Assembly: GCA_945885645.1 (NCBI GenBank)
Contig: CAMCYV010000014.1
Location: forward strand, 1-19,998
Length of the DNA stretch: 19,998 bases
DNA from: Bifidobacterium breve
Lineage (GTDB): Bacteria; Actinomycetota; Actinomycetes; S36-B12
Direction: 5' to 3'
Below the pieces are notes generated by a model. The model was given only the letters and a program-made list of their open reading frames with translations. It was not told where the DNA came from and did not search any database. This document shows positions 13,112 to 19,998 of this stretch, piece after piece; positions within the stretch are counted from its first letter, which is position 1; each line of letters opens with the position of its first letter. The position numbers were made by a program, and so were the translations under genes.

Positions 13112-14074
13112 GTGAATCAACCCCCAAGCAATGAATCGCGACCCGGGGAAAAAGTGATAGTCGTCGTCGGGAGCCTCAATACAGACTTTGTTGTCACCCT
13201 CGATTCCTTTCCACAGGCGGGTGAGACTGTTTTGGGAGAAACTTTCGAACAGTTCCCTGGCGGCAAAGGTCTCAATCAAGCCGTCGCGTCATCACGATTG
13301 GGCGCCAATGTCGCGATGATTGGTGCGGTTGGCAACGACTCCTTCGGAGATGCGCTCCTCGCCACTCTCGCCACTGAAGCCATCACTTCCCATGTCGAAA
13401 AAATAACAGAGTCCAGCACAGGAATTGCTCTGATTGAAGTGGCCGCCTCTGGCGATAACAAGATCATCGTGGTCTCTGGTGCAAACAGCATGCTCACTGA
13501 AGAAATAGTTGAATCCTCATTGCGCGAGATCGCAACCCACCAACAAATCGGTCTCGTACTCACTCAAGGTGAAGTGCCTGTCGCAGCAACCCACAAAGCC
13601 CTCAGTGTTGCGAAAGAACTTGGCGCAATAACGATTTTGAATCCCGCGCCAATTCGTGATTTCCCCTCATCAATATTTCCCCTAGTTGATTATTTAATTC
13701 CCAATGAGCTCGAAGCCAGAGAACTTGTTGAATTAGAAGGTAACTCATTTAATTCTATGTTGGATTTTGTCGAATTGGCATCATCAATTGTGAATTTGGG
13801 TGTTGGCACTGTCGTAATCACGCGCGGCGAAAAAGGTGCAGTGTGGTCCACGGCTACGGCATCTGGCCAGGCCGCCGCATTCCGGATTGTTCCCGTTGAC
13901 TCTGTTGCGGCAGGTGATGCATTTTGTGGCGGACTTGCCGTTGCGCTCAATGAAGGCCAGCCATTGAACGAAGCACTGCGTTGGGCAAGTGCCGCAGGTG
14001 CAATCGCTGCAACACGAGCTGGTGCTGTCACGTCACTTCCGCAACGATCCGAAGTTGAAGGGCTCCTCACATAG
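13112..14074 (+). CDS. rbsK: Ribokinase (PfkB family)
   Basis: Ribokinase phosphorylates D-ribose to ribose 5-phosphate with ATP. The 320 residues contain the PfkB signatures in order: GSLNTD at 20-25 (sugar binding), GGKGLNQA at 50-57, NPAP at 176-179, PNELEA at 196-201, ITRGEKGA at 235-242 (nucleotide site) and the anion-hole/catalytic AAGDAF at 265-270 with base D268. The overall order and NPAP/NE motifs favour ribokinase over fructokinase or adenosine kinase. The GTG at 13112 is the longest start; TATCCT is only three bases before it and no Shine-Dalgarno is present, so the true 5' end is unsure. The stretch 13680-13800 is more AT-rich than its surroundings but the frame stays open. No ribose transporter is in view. 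Confidence 0.9.
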   Translation: MNQPPSNESRPGEKVIVVVGSLNTDFVVTLDSFPQAGETVLGETFEQFPGGKGLNQAVASSRLGANVAMIGAVGNDSFGDALLATLATEAITSHVEKITESSTGIALIEVAASGDNKIIVVSGANSMLTEEIVESSLREIATHQQIGLVLTQGEVPVAATHKALSVAKELGAITILNPAPIRDFPSSIFPLVDYLIPNELEARELVELEGNSFNSMLDFVELASSIVNLGVGTVVITRGEKGAVWSTATASGQAAAFRIVPVDSVAAGDAFCGGLAVALNEGQPLNEALRWASAAGAIAATRAGAVTSLPQRSEVEGLLT

Positions 14075-14104
14075 ACCCACGAATCAAATGCGGGGCTGGT
14101 TCAG

Positions 14105-16015
14105 TTAGGGGGCAGGGAATCCGACTGTCACGGGAACACCATTGCGAGTGATGGTCACAACTCCATCTCCTATTTGCACGGGCACACTCTCGGCAGATCC
14201 GCGGGGGACAAAAACGGTTAGCATCACTTGTCGTTCACCCTGACGCGGGACGGTGGTCGAACGCGACATGACCGTCCCGGGTGCTTTGACTCCCCAATCT
14301 GTGGTGTGCCAACCAATTGAAGAATCATTTGTTGCTGATCGCAAGTTCCAGTCACCAACACCGGCCTTAATCACGTCAACTCGTTGATCACCAGCGACCA
14401 AAGTTAACTGGCCCTCGACACCCTCGACTCCAATCCCTGGTCCAATCTGCCAGCGTTGGATTACCTCGCGATTCTTGTAATTCTCTCGTTGCTTCTTGGG
14501 AACCTTGGCCTTAGCCGCATCAATATAGTCAGCGACGACAAGCACATCACTTCCACGAACGTAAGTAACGCAACGCGTTATTTGCGTGTTCGTCCAAGTT
14601 TGGTCAACCAAGCATGAGTAGTCATTTCCACCTACAGCCGAATCCGAGGTGCTCATAGTTTTAACGACACCTTTCCAACGGTTGTATTTTGTGTTGGAAA
14701 CCGCGAACGTCGAGTGGGCGGCACGTGTTTTGATAAATGACCTCAATGAACTTGAGTCATAACGATAGGGACCAGGGTCGGAAATCCACGAAACACCGCG
14801 TGAGTAAAAACTGAGCGATCCACCATCGTCATGTGTGTGTGCAGTCCCGGGCCGCACACCCTTGTACCTGAGAGAATAAAAACTGTCAGGCACGCCCGCT
14901 CCACTCGGCGCCCAGGAGTAACGCCCGAAAATGTAACCGCCGTCGAAAGCCGAGTAGACGGGCATCGGTGAAGTTCCCGTTGCGCCTTTTGTCCGCAACC
15001 ATTCTGCGGTCGAGTTACCGACGCCAAAGTTACTGCGAAGTTCTACAGAAGCCGTGTCGCCGAGTGATTCAATTTTAAAATCAGGGCGCACTGATTGCGC
15101 GACAAATGCGTACAACGATTCACGCAACTGCGGGATTGGTTCATTGGGTATTCCGCACGTTACAGCTGCCGCCTCGACCCGGGTAAGAAGTTGCTCCATG
15201 TACATGGCGTACTGCGGGGAACCTTCGACATCACTGCCATCGTTATTGATTACGCCACGAGCAACGGCAACTAAGTTTCTCCACACAGCATCTCGCAGGT
15301 TTGGATCGCCAACAGAGCAGAAAGTCGCCAATGCTCCTATTTGCCGCACGAGATCCGTGTTATTTGCACCGATCGTGATATCGGCACCACCCCGGAACGA
15401 CTTCCACATTGAAGTGGCATCGCGCACTGCGGCTTGCTGAATTACCGGGTCCTGCAAAGTTTGCCAGGCACATGTCAGGGTTTGGGTTCGCAGCCCACCA
15501 TAAATCGAAGCATCAACCCAATAGGAACGCTCACTTTGGTGATCCTCAATCCAGTAGTACATTAGTTGACGAAAGCGGTCAACCATCGATTGATTTTGTT
15601 TATTCACCCCTCGGAATAAAAGCGGCAGTGCCCAGTCCAAAGAATTTATGTGGCGATTACCCGAAAGGTCCGCTGAGGACTGTGAACGCCAGTTGGGCTT
15701 TTCGTCGAGTTTGTACGTCCCACCTTTTCCCAGATCTACTGTACCGGCCATCAGCGCTTGCGCCTGGGTTCGCTGCTTGCCCACCGACATCGGAAAAAGG
15801 CTGGTGCACCAGGTGCCAAGTGAAGTGGGCATGATCGGTGGTGCGGAAGCAGGTGTAGGAGTGGGAACCGGCTCAGCAGTAACTGTGGGGGCTGGAGCGG
15901 GGGCGTCTTCCGCGTAGGCCGCTGACCCATAAGTTGCCAAAGAAAGCGCACCACACACCATGACGGTGGTTGTAATTGCTAGGGGAAGTCGACCTCTAGA
16001 CCGCAGCGACCACAT
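14105..16015 (-). CDS. Secreted heparinase II/III-like polysaccharide lyase family protein
   Basis: About 636 residues. A signal peptide (hydrophobic core about 10-30, cleavage likely after AYA at 35) is followed by a P/T/A-rich linker to about 62, then an alpha-helical toroid-like region (about 65-340) with NRHINSLDWALPLLFRG and DGSDVEGSPQYAMYM, and a beta-rich heparinase II/III domain whose hallmark is HTHDDGGSLSFYSRG at about 393-407, with DPGPYRYD and RAAHSTF after it. Such enzymes cleave uronic-acid polysaccharides by beta-elimination; the substrate is not predictable here. ATG 16015 is chosen because the signal peptide begins there; the longer reading from 16087 would add 24 basic residues and overlap the preceding gene. 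It sits 34 bases after the MpaB-like gene. No other carbohydrate enzyme is adjacent. Confidence 0.82.
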   Translation of the reverse strand: MWSLRSRGRLPLAITTTVMVCGALSLATYGSAAYAEDAPAPAPTVTAEPVPTPTPASAPPIMPTSLGTWCTSLFPMSVGKQRTQAQALMAGTVDLGKGGTYKLDEKPNWRSQSSADLSGNRHINSLDWALPLLFRGVNKQNQSMVDRFRQLMYYWIEDHQSERSYWVDASIYGGLRTQTLTCAWQTLQDPVIQQAAVRDATSMWKSFRGGADITIGANNTDLVRQIGALATFCSVGDPNLRDAVWRNLVAVARGVINNDGSDVEGSPQYAMYMEQLLTRVEAAAVTCGIPNEPIPQLRESLYAFVAQSVRPDFKIESLGDTASVELRSNFGVGNSTAEWLRTKGATGTSPMPVYSAFDGGYIFGRYSWAPSGAGVPDSFYSLRYKGVRPGTAHTHDDGGSLSFYSRGVSWISDPGPYRYDSSSLRSFIKTRAAHSTFAVSNTKYNRWKGVVKTMSTSDSAVGGNDYSCLVDQTWTNTQITRCVTYVRGSDVLVVADYIDAAKAKVPKKQRENYKNREVIQRWQIGPGIGVEGVEGQLTLVAGDQRVDVIKAGVGDWNLRSATNDSSIGWHTTDWGVKAPGTVMSRSTTVPRQGERQVMLTVFVPRGSAESVPVQIGDGVVTITRNGVPVTVGFPAP

Positions 16016-16049
16016 GACACCTATCTTCACCCCTGAGAGGAGGGGTGCG

Positions 16050-16958
16050 TTACGTCGGGGTCGAATCAAAGGACGCAGCCCGCTCATTAGCTGCCTTCAT
16101 TGAGGGAGAGGTCGGACCAAGCACCCAACCAAGACTTCCCAGCATCCCAGCGACTACAGGTTTAACAACCGTAAGTGGAATTGTGGGTAATCCCAACAAG
16201 TCACGCTGATATTTCGGCATTGTCGCCGTGGCACCCGCAAAAAGCGCACTGTAGGGGGGCTTCGCCGCCAACGGGACCGGGGCATTTCGCACAAATTTCG
16301 CCGTACGAAGTGCTCGCTCACCACCGCACAGATCTGGCTTAAACGCATTGAGTTGATCTTGCAGCTCATCAAAACTTCGTGGTGGATCGGTGACACCTAC
16401 CAACTCACCGGCGATTGCCCACTCGCGAACGTATTGATCTGGCCCGCCTGGGATTGATCCGCCCCAAACTAAATGCGTTGATAAAAACGAATCTGTAAAG
16501 GCAACGTGCACCCATCTCAAAAGATCAGAGTCCGTTGCCTTGTAATCTTTTTCTGCACCCTGTGCAGTGACATAAGTCCCGTTCACCTTTCGATGCATTC
16601 CGCGGACCCGCGCGCATTCCCGCTCTGCCATTGACGTGTCACCAAACGTCACAACGGTCAGCCACTGGGTAGTACCCGAGAGGCGACCCAATGGGTCGGC
16701 TTCATAGCGCGAGTGTTCGTCAACGCCCGCGAGGGCTCCCGGGTGAAGTGCCTGCATGAGTAGTGAACGAACCCCGCCAACGAGTGTTGGCAGTGAACCG
16801 TGCACAGCCCACGCTGCCGAACCGGGGCCAAAAAATCCTTTGTCAGTTCCACCGCTCAACTGGGTCACCCACTCGGGTGCACCGTTGGATTCGCCAGACA
16901 CCATCCGCCTAAAGCCCGAGGCGGTCTTCTCGCGCGCGATGGAAACAGGATTAATCAC
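16050..16958 (-). CDS. Oxygenase MpaB family protein (DUF2236)
   Basis: The 302 residues match the MpaB/DUF2236 family, helical proteins related to rubber oxygenases and a fungal prenyl-cleaving enzyme; bacterial members are mostly uncharacterised. Family marks are GFFGPGSAAWAVHG at 41-54, MQALHPGALAGVDEHSRY at 68-85 (with H72 and H82 as possible haem or metal ligands), DPLGRL at 88-93, FGDTSMAE near 105-112, RVRGMHRKVNG near 118-128 and WVHVAFTDSFL near 149-159. Haem binding is an inference from the relatives. The GTG start at 16958 lacks a good ribosome site. A run of seven T on the minus strand lies upstream at 16974-16980. Probably cotranscribed with the secreted lyase. Confidence 0.82.
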   Translation of the reverse strand: MINPVSIAREKTASGFRRMVSGESNGAPEWVTQLSGGTDKGFFGPGSAAWAVHGSLPTLVGGVRSLLMQALHPGALAGVDEHSRYEADPLGRLSGTTQWLTVVTFGDTSMAERECARVRGMHRKVNGTYVTAQGAEKDYKATDSDLLRWVHVAFTDSFLSTHLVWGGSIPGGPDQYVREWAIAGELVGVTDPPRSFDELQDQLNAFKPDLCGGERALRTAKFVRNAPVPLAAKPPYSALFAGATATMPKYQRDLLGLPTIPLTVVKPVVAGMLGSLGWVLGPTSPSMKAANERAASFDSTPT

Positions 16959-17022
16959 AATCTAACTGTGCCTAAAAAAAGCAAGATGTGCAATTTGAAA
17001 GGTGAAGGACTCCAGAAATGGA

Positions 17023-17058
17023 CTGAGCCCGCCGCGGAGGAGGTTGCGGCGGGCTCAG
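17023..17058 (-). terminator. Strong GC-rich hairpin after the HtrA-type gene
   Basis: CTGAGCCCGCCGC (17023-17035) pairs perfectly with GCGGCGGGCTCAG (17046-17058) around a ten-base loop, 27 bases past the stop of the protease gene. There is no U tract, only TCCATTT after it, as is common for actinobacterial terminator-like hairpins. It separates the protease from the MpaB-like gene. Confidence 0.75.
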
Positions 17059-17084
17059 GCTGTGCCATTCATTCACCTGAATTG

Positions 17085-18242
17085 TTAGCTGGTTGGTTCA
17101 GCCGCCGTCAGGGTCAGTGGGACCGTCAGAGTTTGACCATTGCGCAATACGGTGAGTTCAATTTGATCCCCTGGTGCATTTGAACGAATCGCAACGATTA
17201 GTGCGGTTGAATCACTAATCAGGTTTCCTTCCACCTTGGTAATGACATCACCCTCTTGCAGGCCAGCAGTGTCAGCAGGTGATCCTGGGGTCACCTCGGC
17301 TATCGCTCCACCCGGTCCGGCAAAGCTCATGTCGAGTTGAACACCGATGATCGGGGTTTGTGACGTACCGGTATTAATGATTTCGTCGACAATTCTCTTC
17401 GCAGTATCAATGGGGATGGAAAAACCAAGCCCAATGTTGCCTGATGCATCTCCCATGCCCAGTGTTGCAATCGCAGAGTTAACCCCGATTACTTCACCCA
17501 TTGCATTAACAAGTGGGCCACCGGAGTTACCCGGATTAATTGCAGCATCCGTTTGAATCGCGTTAATGTAGGCCGTATCACCTTGACCACCAGCAGTCAC
17601 CGGACGATCCAGTGCACTGATGATTCCTGAGGTCACGGTTCCTTGAAGGCCAAGGGGTGAACCAATCGCAATTGCGGTGTCACCAACATTGACTGCGTCC
17701 GAACTACCGAGTGTAAGTGCAGTCAAATCATTACGATCAACCTTTACAACCGCAATGTCATAGCCTGGATTAGCACCAACAAGTTTGCCGGTAGCCGTTG
17801 AACCGTCAACAAAAGTCACGTCAATTGTTCCACCGTCACCGGCATCACCCACAACGTGATTATTAGTAACGATGTATCCGTCAGAACTCACCACGAACCC
17901 AGTCCCGGTGCCTTCCCCCTGTGAACCGGAGACGTTCAGTTGAACCACTGAAGGTTGCACAGCTGCTGCGACAGCGGCGATTGAACCCGCGACCGGTGTC
18001 GCCGATCCACCGGTCGCAACCGTGATGGACGAACTCGAATTACTCTCGGCGACCGTGTAGCCGACAGCACCACCTACGGCGCCACCAAAGAGTGAGATAA
18101 GCGCGGCACTTGTAATCAACAATCCGACTCGGGATTTGTCCTTCGGCGCTTCACTTGCGGGTTCTGAAAAATTGGGGGTTGAGTTAAATGGTGGAAGGGT
18201 CGTTGTTTCTTCCGTAGACAAGATCTCTGGTGTAGTCGTCAT
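17085..18242 (-). CDS. Membrane-anchored HtrA/DegP-type serine protease with PDZ domain
   Basis: HtrA-type proteases degrade or refold damaged proteins outside the cytoplasmic membrane. The 385 residues start with a cytoplasmic, T/P/S-rich tail (1-37), then a Gly/Ala-rich membrane helix (about 39-63), a linker, the trypsin-like domain (about 90-290) with catalytic H129 (TNNHVV), D162 (YDIAVV) and S240 (NPGNSGGPL), and one PDZ domain (about 297-378; GSPADTAGLQEGDVI). All catalytic residues are present. The start ATG at 18242 has AGGAGG six bases upstream. An ATG five bases earlier opens a two-codon frame that ends across the start codon. The gene is divergent from sua5, with 149 bases between starts, and is followed by a GC hairpin. 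Confidence 0.95.
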   Translation of the reverse strand: MTTTPEILSTEETTTLPPFNSTPNFSEPASEAPKDKSRVGLLITSAALISLFGGAVGGAVGYTVAESNSSSSITVATGGSATPVAGSIAAVAAAVQPSVVQLNVSGSQGEGTGTGFVVSSDGYIVTNNHVVGDAGDGGTIDVTFVDGSTATGKLVGANPGYDIAVVKVDRNDLTALTLGSSDAVNVGDTAIAIGSPLGLQGTVTSGIISALDRPVTAGGQGDTAYINAIQTDAAINPGNSGGPLVNAMGEVIGVNSAIATLGMGDASGNIGLGFSIPIDTAKRIVDEIINTGTSQTPIIGVQLDMSFAGPGGAIAEVTPGSPADTAGLQEGDVITKVEGNLISDSTALIVAIRSNAPGDQIELTVLRNGQTLTVPLTLTAAEPTS

Positions 18243-18301
18243 TTCATTCCTCCTGGTTTGTTTCCTGTACCCATTAGAGCGAACCGCTGCAAATTCGGCT
18301 C

Positions 18302-18314
18302 CGCGAAAATCGCG
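18302..18314. promoter_or_regulatory. Dyad CGCGA-AAA-TCGCG in the htrA/sua5 divergent region
   Basis: Five-base GC-rich arms around an AAA centre, placed about 60 bases upstream of the protease start and 78 before sua5. It might be an operator for the stress protease. Short arms make chance possible. Confidence 0.3.
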
Positions 18315-18379
18315 AATTGACCAAGCCCAAACACAATCTTTACCGTTCCCTTACATAACTCTCCAAGAACTCCCACGGC

Positions 18380-18385
18380 TAGAGT
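18380..18385 (+). promoter_or_regulatory. -10 element of sua5 (leaderless)
   Basis: TAGAGT is followed by six bases and GTG 18392, with no Shine-Dalgarno in between. No clear -35 hexamer is seen at normal spacing. Confidence 0.5.
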
Positions 18386-18391
18386 TCGACC

Positions 18392-19345
18392 GTGCGCAAA
18401 GTCAGCAGTCCTGCAGAGGCAGCCCACACGCTCGCGCGGGGGAATTTGGCGATCCGTCCCACCGAAACGGTGTACGGGCTCGGCGCTGACGCTGATAACC
18501 GGGAAGCCGTCGGCCGAATCTTCACTACTAAGAGCCGTCCGGCGAATCACCCAGTAATCGTTCACATTGCCCAACAAGAACACATATATATGTGGGCAAC
18601 CGATATCCCCGAATACGCGATAGACCTAGGGACAGCCTTCTGGCCGGGACCGATGACCATTGTTGTGAAGCGCCTGCCCAGAGCTGGTGGCTACCTCACC
18701 GGAAGCCAGGAGACAATCGCCCTGCGCGTATCGAGTCACCCGGTCTTCCAAGAAGTCCTCGCCGAACTAGCACGCTCCAAAAATGATCCATCAGTCGGGA
18801 TTGCCGCACCGAGTGCGAACCGATTCGGCAGTGTGAGCCCAACAACACTTGCGCACGCAATCGAAGAACTGGGGGGTTACCTCACGGACGAGGACGTAGC
18901 ACTCGACGGAGGCAGTTCACATGTTGGTGTTGAATCAACAATCATCGATGCAACCGGAAATCAACCAATAATTCTTCGTCACGGTGGAATCACTGCTGAA
19001 GACATTGAGTCGATTGTTCGACTTTCCCAAAGTGAAAGTGACGTACGAGCACCCGGCACTCTTGCATCCCACTACGCCCCCAATAAGGAATTGAAATTAA
19101 CAACCCAAAGTGAACTCCTCGAAAAAACACCAGGCGCACTAATAGCATTGAGTGATATCAAAACTCCCATCGGTTTTAACAGAATTGCAACACCTAAGAA
19201 TGCGAATGAATACGCGCAAATTTTGTATTCGTCATTGCGTGATGCAGATAAGTCCAGTGAAGCCGTTATTTACGCTATTCCCCCAACCGGAGGCGGAATC
19301 GCTGCAGCGATTCGTGATCGACTTAATCGCGCGGCGACCAAGTAG
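18392..19345 (+). CDS. L-threonylcarbamoyladenylate synthase (Sua5/YrdC family)
   Basis: This enzyme makes threonylcarbamoyl-AMP from threonine, bicarbonate and ATP, the first step of t6A37 modification of tRNAs that read ANN codons. The YrdC domain (about 1-205) has PTETVYGLGADA at 23-34, the basic KSRPANHPVIVH segment at 47-58, WPGPMT at 84-89, APSAN at 139-143 and ESTIID at 181-186. Residues 218-230 carry the Sua5 linker motif RAPGTLASHYAP, followed by a short C-terminal Sua5 domain to 317, so this is the Sua5 and not the short TsaC form. Substrate tRNA-Lys(TTT) is itself encoded in this window. The GTG start follows TAGAGT by six bases. The gene ends 15 bases from the convergent zincin gene. 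Confidence 0.93.
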   Translation: MRKVSSPAEAAHTLARGNLAIRPTETVYGLGADADNREAVGRIFTTKSRPANHPVIVHIAQQEHIYMWATDIPEYAIDLGTAFWPGPMTIVVKRLPRAGGYLTGSQETIALRVSSHPVFQEVLAELARSKNDPSVGIAAPSANRFGSVSPTTLAHAIEELGGYLTDEDVALDGGSSHVGVESTIIDATGNQPIILRHGGITAEDIESIVRLSQSESDVRAPGTLASHYAPNKELKLTTQSELLEKTPGALIALSDIKTPIGFNRIATPKNANEYAQILYSSLRDADKSSEAVIYAIPPTGGGIAAAIRDRLNRAATK

Positions 19346-19360
19346 TAAACATCAAAAGGA

Positions 19361-19708
19361 CTATGCCCAACCTAATTCATGTAATCGTTCGTCACTGATC
19401 CCAAAGTGGTGTGCCACCTCGTGGACCACCGTGATTCTCACTTGAACCACCACTTCCTCTTCTGTTGAGCACTGTCGCAGGATCGGCTTGCGGTAAATAG
19501 TTATGCGATCAGGTAAAAAACCCGAATACCCCGTTCCACGCTTCGTCAAGGGAATTCCGTGATACAAACCCAATAACCCAGGTCGTCCCGACTTCTGTTC
19601 TTCAACGAAAACGGCGACGTTGTCCATTAACTCAGCCAGACCCGCGGGGATTGTGTCCAGGGCTTCACTGACCAGAACTTCAAACTGATCCAAGGGGACG
19701 TCAATCAC
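19361..19708 (-). CDS. Small zincin-like metallopeptidase family protein
   Basis: A 115-residue protein of the zincin_1 family. The zinc motif H96-E-V-A-H100-H lies near the C terminus, followed by FGISDERLHELG, which supplies the third ligand region and is characteristic of the family. The N-terminal half (VSEALDTIPAGLAELMDNVAV) and middle (GLLGLYHGIPLTKRG, DRITIYRKPIL) also fit. No signal peptide is seen, so it should be cytoplasmic. Peptidase activity and substrate have not been established for this family as far as I know. The GTG start at 19708 has GGTGGG upstream. It converges with sua5 and is divergent from the tRNA pair. Confidence 0.88.
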   Translation of the reverse strand: MIDVPLDQFEVLVSEALDTIPAGLAELMDNVAVFVEEQKSGRPGLLGLYHGIPLTKRGTGYSGFLPDRITIYRKPILRQCSTEEEVVVQVRITVVHEVAHHFGISDERLHELGWA

Positions 19709-19719
19709 TTCTGACCCAC

Positions 19720-19750
19720 CACGCGTAAACCCTCACGCGTAAACCCTCAC
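19720..19750. repeat. Two tandem copies of a 14-base unit (CACGCGTAAACCCT)
   Basis: The unit is exactly repeated at 19720-19733 and 19734-19747 and a third copy begins (CAC) before the sequence turns into a palindrome. It lies 12 bases upstream of the zincin start codon and about 60 bases before tRNA-Glu. A duplicated operator or a replication-slippage product are both possible. Confidence 0.7.
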
Positions 19751-19758
19751 ATGTGAGG
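19745..19758. promoter_or_regulatory. Perfect 14-base palindrome CCTCACATGTGAGG
   Basis: The site is self-complementary with no spacer and overlaps the end of the tandem repeat. A second arm GCCTCTCAC at 19764-19772 could pair with its right half (GTGAGGC), with a bulge. It sits 30 bases upstream of the -10 of the tRNA operon, where an activator or repressor would bind. Confidence 0.5.
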
Positions 19759-19787
19759 CCGGCTGCCTCTCACGCAGGTCACTCCCC

Positions 19788-19793
19788 TACACT
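19788..19793 (+). promoter_or_regulatory. -10 element of the tRNA-Glu/tRNA-Asp operon
   Basis: TACACT lies 16 bases before the mature 5' end of tRNA-Glu, leaving a short leader. The -35 region is not clear. Confidence 0.45.
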
Positions 19794-19809
19794 TTCCGAG
19801 TTGTACCAG

Positions 19810-19882
19810 GTCCCCATCGTCTAGTGGCCTAGGACGCTGCCCTTTCACGGCGGTAACGCGGGTTCGAACCCCGCTGGGGATA
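19810..19882 (+). tRNA. tRNA-Glu (anticodon TTC)
   Basis: A 73-base cloverleaf: acceptor GTCCCCA with TGGGGAT (first pair G-U), anticodon stem CTGCC/GGCGG around CTTTCAC, T arm with GTTCGAAC, discriminator A. CCA is not encoded. The sequence is close to the general bacterial tRNA-Glu. Confidence 0.97.
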
Positions 19883-19912
19883 CGGTTTCTGTACTCTGGA
19901 GATCACAAGTTT

Positions 19913-19986
19913 GGCCCCGTAGCGCAGTTGGTTAGCGCGCCGCCCTGTCACGGCGGAGGTCGCCGGTTCGAGCCCGGTCGGGGTCG
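19913..19986 (+). tRNA. tRNA-Asp (anticodon GTC)
   Basis: A 74-base cloverleaf: acceptor GGCCCCG with CGGGGTC, D stem GCGC/GCGC, anticodon stem CCGCC/GGCGG around CTGTCAC, T arm with TTCGAGC, discriminator G as usual for aspartate. CCA is not encoded. It starts 30 bases after tRNA-Glu and is surely cotranscribed. Confidence 0.97.
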
Positions 19987-19998
19987 CTTAGTTCGGAG

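Noticed and set aside
13680..13800. AT-rich patch in rbsK as a sign of transfer or pseudogenisation
   Set aside because: The frame is open, the PfkB motifs on both sides are in order, and similar AT-rich patches occur at the 3' part of sua5.
14743..15027. Minus-strand alternative frame inside the heparinase-like gene
   Set aside because: It overlaps the HTHDDGG active-site coding region in another frame and shows no recognisable motif.
16016..16087. Longer start for the heparinase-like protein
   Set aside because: The extra 24 residues are basic, put the signal peptide too far inside, and would overlap the MpaB-like gene by 38 bases.
16974..16980. Run of seven A (T on minus strand) as a terminator tract
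   Set aside because: No hairpin directly precedes it on either strand; the GC hairpin at 17023-17058 is more than 40 bases away.
19720..19758. Tandem repeat as a CRISPR remnant or integration site
   Set aside because: There are only two units with no spacer between them, no cas gene, and no integrase or duplicated tRNA 3' end nearby.

Overview
The window looks like an ordinary, gene-dense stretch of a chromosome from a member of the Actinomycetota, probably a compact-genome free-living lineage with base composition near one half GC (judged by eye). The taxonomic call rests on gene content: a tRNA adenosine deaminase-associated protein directly upstream of tadA, a secreted septum-formation-domain protein, a Ddn-like deazaflavin (F420) reductase, an MpaB/DUF2236 oxygenase and a Sua5/zincin pair. 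It also rests on a recurrent TANNNT hexamer 6-7 nt before start codons that lack a Shine-Dalgarno sequence, the usual sign of leaderless actinobacterial transcription. I could not fix the genus. No mobile element, phage gene, CRISPR array, rRNA or clear pseudogene is visible. No gene-free stretch exceeds 300 bases; the longest are 95-150 bases.

Layout. 1-878: a minus-strand pair, the tadA-associated gene and tadA (cut by the window edge), divergent from upp (967-1605). 1702-2583: a small two-helix membrane protein of about 50 residues, then a DsbB-like thiol oxidase. 2569-3454: an orphan ParA-type ATPase, divergent from a secreted protein with two septum-formation-like domains (3455-4273). 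4263-10991: a long minus-strand block read in the order kup, phhB, Ddn-like reductase, Uup-type ABC-F, aldo/keto reductase, type II NADH dehydrogenase. 11067-11138: tRNA-Lys, followed by an intergenic region carrying two perfect dyads. 11259-13050: minus-strand rpiB, an Ig-like lipoprotein and an orphan ATP-grasp ligase, divergent from ribokinase rbsK (13112-14074). 14105-16958: a minus-strand MpaB-like oxygenase followed by a secreted heparinase II/III-type protein. 17085-18242: a membrane-anchored HtrA-type protease with a strong GC hairpin after it, divergent from the Sua5 tRNA-modification gene (18392-19345). 19361-19708: a small HExxH metallopeptidase. 19810-19986: tRNA-Glu and tRNA-Asp in tandem, preceded by a short tandem repeat and a perfect palindrome.

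How the genes work together. Translation quality is served by tadA, sua5 (threonylcarbamoyl adenosine at position 37), ABC-F and the tRNAs. Envelope functions include the DsbB-like oxidase, HtrA, the septum-formation protein, the lipoprotein and the secreted lyase. Ribose salvage is covered by rbsK plus rpiB, and uracil salvage by upp. Redox functions are NDH-2, the aldo/keto reductase and the Ddn-like enzyme. I see no multi-gene cassette that looks like a new defence, secretion or biosynthetic system. The best leads are small: the leaderless mini-membrane gene in front of a DsbB homologue whose second cysteine pair is in an unusual place, the duplicated septum-formation domain facing an orphan ParA, the orphan ATP-grasp enzyme, and several exact dyads and repeats in intergenic DNA.
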